DNA from: Deltaproteobacteria bacterium
GTDB taxonomy: Bacteria; Desulfobacterota; DSM-4660; Desulfatiglandales; HGW-15
Direction of reading: 5' to 3'
DNA length: 49,351 nucleotides
Assembly: GCA_016930835.1 (NCBI GenBank)
Contig: JAFGGA010000142.1
Location: 1 to 49,351 of the forward strand
Under the pieces are notes generated by a model. The model was not told the origin of the DNA. It made no database searches and saw nothing but the letters and a program-made list of their open reading frames with translations. How positions within the stretch are numbered: the stretch's first letter is position 1; every line of letters begins with the position of its first letter. This document shows positions 43,168 to 49,351 of the stretch, piece by piece. Made by a program: the position numbers and the translations under genes.

Positions 43168-45561
43168 TCAGGCCAACTCCAGCGTGCCGTCCGCGGCCCG
43201 CCGCCATGGGATCCAGCACAGCCCCACCGTTCCGACCGAGATGTCCGACCTGCGCGGTCGAACCTGGTCCTTCTCGATCTCGATATGGGCCGGGTCCACG
43301 TCCGCCCGCAGAGCGGATGCCTCCTCGTCGAACTGTGCCTGCAGTTCCGCCAGCCTCGCCTGTACCATCTCAACGCTCTCCGTCGCGCGGGCAACGTCGG
43401 CCGCCTCCTTGCCGATCTTACTCGCGCTCTTCATCGCGCTGGTGGCGCGCGTGACATTGCCGACGCTGGTGACCTTGCGCCCGAACAGCGCACTAAGCAC
43501 CGTCGCGCCGAAGGAGAGCGCCGCGGTCAACTTCTGCTGTCCAACTTGCGCCTTCTCGCGCTCGACGCGCTCGGCGGCGCGACGCAGTCTGTCGTTCAGG
43601 TTCTGCAGTTTGGGCGTATACTTCACCTTCAGCCTATCAACCTCCATATCCCGTTTTTCGCGCATCACCTGCGCGCACCGCACGCGGAAGTCGCCTTCGC
43701 TCTCACCCGCCTCCGACGTCATCTTAAGCACGGGGCACTTCATCAGGTCCAGCGTGATGCTCTGGTAGATGAACTGCGCGAGTGACTTGCCCCAGGTCGT
43801 GTAGTTCTTCGGATTGGTCGCCCCTGCGTCCAGCTCCGCAAACCGCGCAGCGGCGATGGGCTCGCGGTCGAGTTCATCCTTGATGTCGCCCCGCTCGGCC
43901 GCCTCCTCCCAGAGGGCCGTGCGGCCGTCGTCCGAAAGGGGCGCTAGGTGCGTGCAGATCGTCCAGGTGTCCAAGCCGGCCTTGGCGTTGACGAAGTGCA
44001 GTTTGCCGACGCCAACGATTTTGGGCTTGTATATGAGTGCCTCGGTCGGGTTCTTCGGGCGGAGGAAGAACTCCTGTATGTCCGGCGGTAGGACCGGTTT
44101 CGACGCCGGCGCGGCCGGAGCAGGGACGGGAGAGGCCGCCTCCGCCGTAAGGCCGACGGGCGAGAGGCGTCTGATCTGCTGTAGGGTCAGTGGCCCGCGC
44201 AGGTAGCTCATGGCCCAGCGAGTCTGAAACACGACGGGCTTGTCCTCGTGGACGTTACGCATGAGGAACACGCGGTTGCCGAGCCCGGCGAGAAGCTGTT
44301 CGGTTTGCGCACGGTCGAAACCACCGCCCGCGCTAGCGGCGACGCCTTCCAGTCCTTCGATTACTCGCATCTTGTCGCGCTCGGTCTGCAGGCGCCCGAT
44401 GAACCATGTGCCGCAGTTGGACAGGCCCTTGTAATCGAGGTCGACCGGGTTCTGTGTGCTCAACACCACTCCCAGGCCGAAGGCGCGGGCCTGTTTTAGC
44501 AGAGTCAGCATGGGCGTTTTCGACGGTGGGTTGGCGCTGGGTGGAAAGTAACCGTAAATCTCGTCCATGTACAGCATTGCCCGCAGGCTGCTCGTTCCTG
44601 ACTGCGCGCGCATCCACGACAGGACCTCGTTGAGCAGGATCGTGACAAAGAACATACGTTCGGCGTCTGACAAGTGCGCGATAAAGAGGACCGTGACGCG
44701 CGGCTTGCCCTCGGGTGTATAAAACATCCTCTGCACGTCGATTGGCTCGCCTTCCATCCAGGCTGAGAAGCCGGGCGAGGCGATCAGGTTGTTGAGGCTC
44801 ATGGCCAAGTTAAAGCGCTCTTTCATGGGGTAGAACAATTCGAGATCGAACACGCCGACCTTGTCGAACGGCGGGTTCTGGACCTCCTGGATGATTCCGG
44901 CGATGTCGAGACCGCGGCCCTCGCGCCAAGCGCAATCAAGGATGTTGGACAGGAGGATGTGCTCGCGGCTCTGGACCGGATCGGCGTTGATGCCCATCAG
45001 CCCGAGCAGACCGGAGACTGCGGACAAGATGCGGTCGCGCAGGGCAGAGGTGTCCTGCGCCACGGCGGCCGGCGGTGCCGAGAACGAACGAAGGATCTGC
45101 AGGGGACGCCCGGACGTGTTGCCCGGTGTGAAGATTGTCATCTCCACGGCGTCCTTCAGGCAGCGGATGCGCGCAGCGTCCTGCCCCCACTGAGCGAGGC
45201 CCTTCTTCCATGTTTCCGCGGTCCTCGCGGCGTAGGCGTCAGGGTCCATGCCCTTGCGCGCGGCCTCGGCCTCGTCCACCCACGGGCGGAAATCGCCAGG
45301 CTGGAGATCAGGGAACTGGAGCAGGATGTTCCCGAGATCGCCCTTCGGGTCAATCAGGATCGCGGGTATGCCGTCGATCGCAGCCTCCTCAATGAGGCTC
45401 AAGGCCAGACCGGTCTTGCCACTGCCGGTCATGCCGACCATCATCGCGTGGGTGGTCAGGTCCTTGGCATCGTAGAGAAGCAGGTTGCCAGTGGCGGTTC
45501 CGGCGGCAAGGTCGAACTCCTTGCCGAGGTAGAAAACGCCGAGTTTCTCGAAGTCGTGCAT
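43168..45561 (-). CDS. HerA/VirB4-like DUF87-type ATPase
   Basis: 797 residues from the ATG at 45561, preceded by GAAGGAGG, one of the best ribosome-binding sites in the window. P-loop: VGMTGSGKT with GMTGSGKT at 43-50; the preceding NLLLYDAKDLTTHA is the typical lead-in. Walker B is MLYMDEIYGYFPP with D333-E334. The C-terminal 200 residues are coiled-coil and Glu/Arg-rich with a Gly/Ala-rich segment. The related group includes conjugation-type and HerA defence ATPases. Codon use is strongly G+C-biased, unlike the rest of the window. No nuclease or methylase partner sits beside it. Confidence 0.82.
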   Translation of the reverse strand: MHDFEKLGVFYLGKEFDLAAGTATGNLLLYDAKDLTTHAMMVGMTGSGKTGLALSLIEEAAIDGIPAILIDPKGDLGNILLQFPDLQPGDFRPWVDEAEAARKGMDPDAYAARTAETWKKGLAQWGQDAARIRCLKDAVEMTIFTPGNTSGRPLQILRSFSAPPAAVAQDTSALRDRILSAVSGLLGLMGINADPVQSREHILLSNILDCAWREGRGLDIAGIIQEVQNPPFDKVGVFDLELFYPMKERFNLAMSLNNLIASPGFSAWMEGEPIDVQRMFYTPEGKPRVTVLFIAHLSDAERMFFVTILLNEVLSWMRAQSGTSSLRAMLYMDEIYGYFPPSANPPSKTPMLTLLKQARAFGLGVVLSTQNPVDLDYKGLSNCGTWFIGRLQTERDKMRVIEGLEGVAASAGGGFDRAQTEQLLAGLGNRVFLMRNVHEDKPVVFQTRWAMSYLRGPLTLQQIRRLSPVGLTAEAASPVPAPAAPASKPVLPPDIQEFFLRPKNPTEALIYKPKIVGVGKLHFVNAKAGLDTWTICTHLAPLSDDGRTALWEEAAERGDIKDELDREPIAAARFAELDAGATNPKNYTTWGKSLAQFIYQSITLDLMKCPVLKMTSEAGESEGDFRVRCAQVMREKRDMEVDRLKVKYTPKLQNLNDRLRRAAERVEREKAQVGQQKLTAALSFGATVLSALFGRKVTSVGNVTRATSAMKSASKIGKEAADVARATESVEMVQARLAELQAQFDEEASALRADVDPAHIEIEKDQVRPRRSDISVGTVGLCWIPWRRAADGTLELA

Positions 45562-45690
45562 GTTTTCCTCCTTCCTGTTCAAGGACACAAATTCCCGGGT
45601 GCCGGGAAGCGTCCCTAGATGTTTAAACGACAGACGCTCGACGGGTTGCACGTAACCCGGAGTGGAAGCACAACATCAGATTATGCACAT

Positions 45691-46200
45691 CTAGAAAAAT
45701 GGCAGCAAGGATACGCAGAAGTCAGGGTCTGGGAGTGGATTGCCGATCTCTAAAATCCTGCGCATCCTGTCTAAACTATCAGATGATCTCTCGTATCTCC
45801 GGTTCGAACGTAGAGCCGGCTTGTCGTTCTGCAAACCAGATGAATAGCGACAATGTCCAGCCTCATGTTGGGCGCTGGATTCATTTAATTTGGCCTTTGG
45901 AGATGAGATTGGTATGATATTCTTTAATTTCTCAGTTTCAGATTCTTTTGCAAAATATAAATTCCACCTTAGCTGTAAATTCATCCAAAAATCGGCAGAA
46001 ACACCAAAAGATGTGGCAAGTCTTAGTGCCGTACTTGGAGTCATTCCTCGTCGAGCATCGATGATTTCGTTTATCCACTGATAAGGCACGTGTATCGCGT
46101 CAGCAAGATCACACTGAGTAAGACCCATGGGCTTTTAAAATTCTTCACTGAGCATCTCACCAGGATGTGTCGGTGCTCTATGAGTTGGTATACGAATTAT
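45691..46200 (-). pseudogene. higA-type antitoxin gene killed by a nonsense codon
   Basis: Read from 46200, it gives IRIPTHRAPTHPGEMLSEEF, then a TAA in place of the usual Leu codon, then KPMGLTQCDLADAIHVP and ITADTAL-like MTPSTALRLATSFGVSADFWMNLQ, a standard HigA helix-turn-helix antitoxin. Similarity stops near KLKNIIPIS (about 45897), after which the frame runs on into unrelated sequence. No HigB toxin gene is found upstream. Inactivated by one point mutation plus loss of the toxin. Confidence 0.8.
45737..45765 (+). repeat. right direct repeat of the G+C-rich island
   Basis: Partner of 42920-42948 (25 of 29 identical). Followed by ATCCTGTCTAAACTATC. Together they bracket about 2.8 kb including the HerA-like gene. 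Confidence 0.65.
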
Positions 46201-46627
46201 TGTTGAACTTCCAAAAATAAAATTTTAATGATCATAGGAAGAATTGAATCAAGTTGGTCGAGTTTCCTTGCAGCTTTTTCCACACCTTTTATGGGACAGG
46301 CGTTCATGGCAGCTTTGGAGGCTTTTCCTTATATATATCCTCGGTGGCCTTATTTTTGAATGCTCTTATCATAGAATCACAATATCACGGATCGCATGCT
46401 ATATTATTCAATTCATTCTTTACAGTGAGCGGCTGACGAAAAGCTAAGCTGGAGCGGCCAAGCGGGCCGAGATCGGCTTGAGCAGCGTTTTCAAGCAAGC
46501 CGCTACGCGGCAGAGTAACTCCCCTTCTACCATAGTTGCTTGATCAAATGACTCATGGTATCTTCTACCGGCTTGCAGGTCGATATTTTCTACCCGACAA
46601 GGTAAAAAACAAAGAAAGGGAGATATC
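46201..46627. other. intergenic, no gene seen; possible left end of an integrase element
   Basis: No coding motif. The part from 46441 (G+C-rich, with GAGCGGCC...) leads into the integrase fragment and may be the end of a lost mobile element. Confidence 0.35.
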
Positions 46628-46738
46628 ATGAGTGATTTAATCAAGCGTTTTAGAGAAGATCTCCAATTAGTCGGTTATGCAAAAAAAAGTACTGAATCCT
46701 ATGTTAGTTCGGTACTACGATTACAGCGTTTTTTTTAA
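46628..46738 (+). pseudogene. N-terminal stub of a tyrosine recombinase/integrase
   Basis: 36 codons from an ATG with AGGGAG six bases upstream: MSDLIKRFREDLQ, then YAKKSTESYVSSVLRLQRFF, the N-terminal SAM-like core-binding domain of phage-type integrases. It ends after an eight-T run in TTTTTTTTAA. No catalytic domain follows. The intact start suggests the gene was cut or frameshifted recently. Confidence 0.7.
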
Positions 46739-47060
46739 TAAAATATAAATGCGAAAAGTTAACATTTTTGGGATCACTAGGATTCCTATTGATACTGTGG
46801 AATATACTCTATTACTACACGTCTGTCCGAATGCCGATTTTTTTTGCCCTTTCAACCCGGATGGTCATTATAATGGATCACATGACCGGCCCGTTGGCAA
46901 TCCTTTTGACTCCTTCGGGAAACTTTTCCCTTGAGCTAAATTTTAAAACCATCCAGAAACAATCAATTTTTTCCCCTATGGCCCGCGGCTTCTTGAACCA
47001 TGGATTAGTCCCGAGCCTTCGTTCCTCGACTCGGAACTAATCCTTTATTTGTTCGGCTAC
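46739..47060. other. intergenic, contains a long hairpin
   Basis: About 320 bp with no recognised gene. A 14-bp stem with one mismatch, GGATTAGT...ACTAATCC (47002-47043), is the main feature; see the separate terminator entry. Confidence 0.4.
47002..47043 (+). terminator. long inverted repeat, possible terminator
   Basis: GGATTAGTCCCGAG and CTCGGAACTAATCC form a 13-of-14 bp stem with a roughly 14-base loop, followed on the plus strand by TTTATTT. It lies just past the higA stop (47061, minus strand). On the plus strand it looks like an intrinsic terminator; on the other strand it lacks a T-run. Confidence 0.45.
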
Positions 47061-47354
47061 TTATTCGGCATGTAATGCATCAAGAACGGCACTTGGATTC
47101 TTTGATGCAATTCGTAACAAGGCCTTAGCTGGACCATCTGGTTTTCTCCTGCCCTGCTCCCAATTTTGTAGCGTACGGACACTGACCCCAATCATAAGTG
47201 CAAATTCATTTTGAGAGACCTTAAGTTTTTCTCGTACATTTCTAATTTCAGGAGGTCTGATTTCAAAGATACGGCTTGGAGCCTTTCGTCCGGCCTTAAT
47301 TTCACCAGCTTCTTTAATACTAGCAATTAATTGATTAAATTTTTCTGTTTTCAT
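47061..47354 (-). CDS. higA: HigA/NadS-type antitoxin, XRE helix-turn-helix
   Basis: 97 residues. A helix-turn-helix occupies about 36-65: VREKLKVSQNEFALMIGVSVRTLQNWEQGRRKP. Short basic N-terminal arm (KAGRKAPSRIFEI). The ATG overlaps the stop of the toxin gene by 4 bp, so it is translated from the same mRNA. It would bind the promoter palindrome at 47675-47691. Toxin first, antitoxin second, the higBA order. Confidence 0.88.
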   Translation of the reverse strand: MKTEKFNQLIASIKEAGEIKAGRKAPSRIFEIRPPEIRNVREKLKVSQNEFALMIGVSVRTLQNWEQGRRKPDGPAKALLRIASKNPSAVLDALHAE

Positions 47355-47665
47355 GATAAAAACTCCTTAATCATTCCTCGGAGCAGCTTAAGCTGATCCG
47401 GCGTTAAATCTTCTTGTTCAGTCTTCCTATATGGAAAGAGCATATAGATATTATTGGGAGGATCCCAGTAATAAATCACCCTCAATGAACCTCTTTTTCC
47501 TTTTCCAGGAAGATTCCAGCGAATTTTTCGCAAACCGCCACTCCCCTTAATCAAATTTCCTGCATCCGTCCGAAGCATTAAGGCTACTTGTAACATCCTA
47601 TAATTATCGTCCGATATCAGTCGCTGGATTTCTTTCGTAAAAATGGAGGTTTCAATAAATATCAT
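47351..47665 (-). CDS. higB: HigB/RelE-family toxin
   Basis: 104 residues from the ATG at 47665 (MIFIETSIFTKEIQRLI, the usual start of this family). RelE/ParE fold: a GSGGLRKIRWNLPGKGKRGSLRVIYY core with Arg and Tyr residues typical of RelE-type ribosome-dependent mRNA interferases. A longer start at 47683 would fall inside the promoter and is unlikely. The family is expected to cleave mRNA on the ribosome; that is inferred, not shown. It is paired with the overlapping antitoxin. Confidence 0.86.
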   Translation of the reverse strand: MIFIETSIFTKEIQRLISDDNYRMLQVALMLRTDAGNLIKGSGGLRKIRWNLPGKGKRGSLRVIYYWDPPNNIYMLFPYRKTEQEDLTPDQLKLLRGMIKEFLS

Positions 47666-47671
47666 TATTAA

Positions 47672-47699
47672 ATTATACGCCATTGGCGTATCTTGTCAA
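47672..47699 (-). promoter_or_regulatory. higBA promoter with an embedded operator palindrome
   Basis: On the minus strand TTGACA (47694-47699), a 16-base spacer and a perfect TATAAT (47672-47677). The spacer and -10 contain the perfect palindrome ATACGCC-ATT-GGCGTAT (47675-47691). Transcription would start about at the ATG of higB, so the message may have no leader. Confidence 0.7.
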
Positions 47700-47878
47700 G
47701 ATTATTTCTCAGGTTTTTAGGCCAACGGGGCCACATCAGCCGCGCCGACTATTACGAGCATCACGTCTGCCTGCAAATCTCCAAATTTCAAAAATCATCG
47801 CGACTGTGCTCGACAAGACGTCGGCTGGATGCGCGCATTGGGCGCTGGTTCAATGACCTTGTTCAGCCTACATTCCCT

Positions 47879-48424
47879 TCAACTTCGTTTGTAGTTGGAC
47901 ACACTATTCCGCTTGCTGCTAAATGTAAATAATCCGGATTGAACAATCGTTTGGTGTACCCAACTCGGTGGCCACACCGCCATTGTCCCACCCGGCTTCA
48001 AGATCCGCTTCATTTCTGTTAATAATTGCTCCATTGGTAACATGGGCGCAGGAATTACGCCAAAGATCAGGACCGCATCCAAGCTTTCGGCAGCTATCTG
48101 AGTGTTGAGGGCATCGCCCTGGACAACCCGAACATTTTTCAGGTTTGCTGTTTGCACCCTCTTGGTCACGGCTTCGACGGATATGGGTAGTATATCCATC
48201 GCCACGAGACTTCCTTGCTCCCCAAGCAACCGCGCCGCAGGTAGGGTAAAGAAACCCGTGCCGCATCCCACTTCTAACACGGTTTGACCGGGTTCGATAT
48301 CGGCGCCTTGTAGAATTCGCGTGGGGCCGAAAAAGCGGTATCGAAAGCGGCTTTCCATGATAGCGGCCATGATTCGAATAAATATCCGTCCGAATTTTGT
48401 ATTGGCAAATGTTTCAGTATTCAT
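47879..48424 (-). CDS. Class I SAM-dependent methyltransferase
   Basis: 181 residues from the ATG at 48424 (AAGGGG 5-6 bases upstream); longer frames run into unlike sequence. Motif I is VLEVGCGTGFFTLPAA (E51-G57), then an acidic VAMDILP strand, VVQGDAL and LKPGG. The fold is clear but the substrate is not; the mixed composition and lack of neighbours give no help. The C-terminal 20 residues (SSKRNSVSNYKRS) are of unlikely family origin and may be read-through. Confidence 0.78.
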   Translation of the reverse strand: MNTETFANTKFGRIFIRIMAAIMESRFRYRFFGPTRILQGADIEPGQTVLEVGCGTGFFTLPAARLLGEQGSLVAMDILPISVEAVTKRVQTANLKNVRVVQGDALNTQIAAESLDAVLIFGVIPAPMLPMEQLLTEMKRILKPGGTMAVWPPSWVHQTIVQSGLFTFSSKRNSVSNYKRS

Positions 48425-48544
48425 AATGCCCCTTGGCGCTATTCTGTGTATGAAGCGCATTATGTTGCTCTCGATTAACGTCCAACAGGGCGGCGGGGGA
48501 AACGAGTCCGCCACCAGCGACAGGTTGGGCCAGCCCATATTAAA

Positions 48545-48758
48545 ATGCAAATAGTCTCTGAAGTACCGAAATAACGTCCAATTGCGCTTTCGTCTATCGT
48601 ACCAAGTTTTTGAATAAGACGCCCCTTATCTACTCTGTTCGCACCTGATCTAGTAAAATTTGTCCCTGTTTTTTACGAATTATGCATGAAACCCTGGTGG
48701 GGTATTCTTTTTGGGCAGAGGCCATCAGAGCTATAACCATCGTGCGAATGTTACGATT
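48545..48758 (-). pseudogene. fossil of a MazF-type mRNA interferase toxin
   Basis: Minus-strand text beginning right after the yoeB stop: NRNIRTMVIALMASAQKEYPTRVS, then KKQGQILLDQVRT, then in another frame NRVDKGRLIQKLGTIDESAI. This is the order of MazF C-terminal segments (NIRTVV..., YPTRV..., QGQIxLDQIRT, VDKxRLxKxLG). A frameshift sits after QVRT, and the N-terminal third of the toxin is absent. Not listed by simple open-frame reading because it has no start and changes frame. Confidence 0.72.
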
Positions 48759-48760
48759 CA

Positions 48761-49024
48761 TTATTCATAATGAGTCCACCCACGAATAACCTTAACTGTC
48801 TTAATATCATCTAAGATTTGGTAAACAAGCCGATGCTGGATATTAATCCTTCTGGAGCATGCCCCGGATAGATCACCAACCAGTCTCTCAAATGGGGGTG
48901 GTGTACGATAGGGGTCCTCTTTAAGAATGGCGAGGAGACGTTCAGCTGGGGGCTTTAAGCCAGAACGGGAGAGTTTGTTTGCATCTTTTTTAGCCTGTTT
49001 TGTATAAACCAAGCGCCAATTCAC
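48761..49024 (-). CDS. yoeB: YoeB/Txe-family toxin
   Basis: 87 residues. The family run is WRLVYTKQAKKDANKL at the start and INIQHRLVYQI...WTHYE at the end (terminal His-Tyr pair used in catalysis by YoeB). Ribosome-dependent mRNA cleavage is the known activity of the family. The ATG overlaps the antitoxin stop by 4 bp. The frame ends two bases before the mazF fossil. Appears complete. Confidence 0.88.
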   Translation of the reverse strand: MNWRLVYTKQAKKDANKLSRSGLKPPAERLLAILKEDPYRTPPPFERLVGDLSGACSRRINIQHRLVYQILDDIKTVKVIRGWTHYE

Positions 49025-49263
49025 CAGTCAAGCTCCTCTTCACACTCTTCAACAGGAGTTTTCAAACCATCCCGAATGGATTTCCTCACTTCTGGTATTG
49101 ATGATAAATACAATGTTTCTTGGATTGCTCTCCAGTCTTCTTCAGAAACAAGAACAGCTGAGTTTCGTTTCCCAACAATCTGGATTGGTACATGGGATTC
49201 CGAAACATCATCAACGAGATTATAAAGCCTTTTTCTTGCTTCGGTGGCTGTAATGGTAGACAT
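49021..49263 (-). CDS. yefM: YefM/Phd-family antitoxin
   Basis: 80 residues; TEARKRLYNLVDDVSESHVPIQI and the VLVSEEDWRAIQETLYL helix are the Phd/YefM fold. AGGAGG lies 5 bases before the ATG. It precedes yoeB with a 4-bp overlap, the standard order for this pair. The region upstream, 49264-49351, contains TTGAT-N7-ATCAA (49308-49324), a possible operator, but no clear -10. Confidence 0.9.
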   Translation of the reverse strand: MSTITATEARKRLYNLVDDVSESHVPIQIVGKRNSAVLVSEEDWRAIQETLYLSSIPEVRKSIRDGLKTPVEECEEELDW

Positions 49264-49351
49264 TTTTTCCTCCTATGATGTTTGTCTACTCCAGAAAAAG
49301 TGTTAATTTGATCTAAGTTATCAATCTTCCAAACAATTCGCCGCAAATTTC

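Noticed and set aside
42914-43785. Plus-strand frames over the HerA-like gene (up to 284 codons)
   Set aside because: Artefacts of the G+C-rich codon pattern of the minus-strand gene; the content is low-complexity Ser/Arg/Pro.
45840-45900. GTTGGGC motif that resembles an integron attC core
   Set aside because: No matching inverse core (RYYYAAC) at a suitable distance and no integrase-linked cassette structure.
47666-47683. Longer start for higB at 47683
   Set aside because: It would lie inside the -10 box and the operator palindrome.
47693-47932. 79-codon plus-strand frame between higB and the methyltransferase
   Set aside because: No ribosome-binding site or recognisable motif; it overlaps the higBA promoter and the methyltransferase 3' end.
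49308-49324. TTGAT-N7-ATCAA upstream of yefM as an FNR site
   Set aside because: Spacer is 7 rather than 4 and no -10 box is aligned; mentioned only as a possible operator.

Overview
The window looks like chromosome from an uncultured anaerobic Desulfobacterota (deltaproteobacterial) bacterium. The evidence is the gene types and their order: a recA-alaS operon headed by larC, an HD-domain/ferredoxin pair, maturation genes for a selenium-dependent molybdenum hydroxylase, a MEMO-family protein, a BamD-type lipoprotein, and tandem Usp and PAS-hybrid kinase genes. This assignment is an inference; no rRNA or tRNA gene was found to anchor it.

Layout. 0.15-4.2 kb: plsC, an exported LolA-like protein and priA. 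4.2-8 kb: an exported MEMO-family protein (minus), then usp, a hotdog thioesterase, trxA and bamD (plus). 8-14.8 kb: a minus-strand operon larC-pgpA-cinA(short)-thpR-recA-alaS with overlapping or closely spaced genes. 15-17.4 kb: a Cys-rich mini-protein, then an HD phosphohydrolase and a ferredoxin-like protein behind an FNR/CRP-type promoter. 17.6-22.9 kb: one gene encoding a BrxC/PglY-like P-loop ATPase fused to a C-terminal PglZ domain, with no BREX genes beside it; this is the best candidate for a new system. 23.1-33.1 kb: trmO, recQ, a TPR protein, a LeuB-type dehydrogenase, aconitase and a hybrid histidine kinase. 33.6-37.3 kb: a small zinc-ribbon membrane protein, decayed type IV pilin genes, other gene fossils, and a TIGR04076-like protein followed by a membrane protein. 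37.4-41.6 kb: a molybdenum-hydroxylase maturation cluster (molybdopterin-binding protein, yqeB, yqeC, mocA-like). 42.5-49.3 kb: a plastic region holding a truncated vapC, a G+C-rich HerA-like ATPase island flanked by near-identical direct repeats, a higA killed by a nonsense codon, an integrase stub, intact higBA, a methyltransferase, a mazF fossil and an intact yefM-yoeB pair.

Two families of dispersed repeats run through the window. One is a roughly 105-170 bp MITE-like element with related ends (17.4, 28.8 and 42.4 kb, plus a partial relative at 15.5 kb). The other is a short CCCTCCC/GGGAGGG hairpin repeat (11.7, 16.5, 27.5 and 38.5 kb). Both sit at gene ends and sometimes supply codons or stop codons.

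Functionally the left 33 kb is mostly housekeeping: lipid synthesis, replication restart, recombination and repair, tRNA charging and modification, redox and central carbon. The right third is accessory and shows repeated insertion and decay of toxin-antitoxin modules and recombinase genes. All assignments come from reading motifs by eye; no database search was run.
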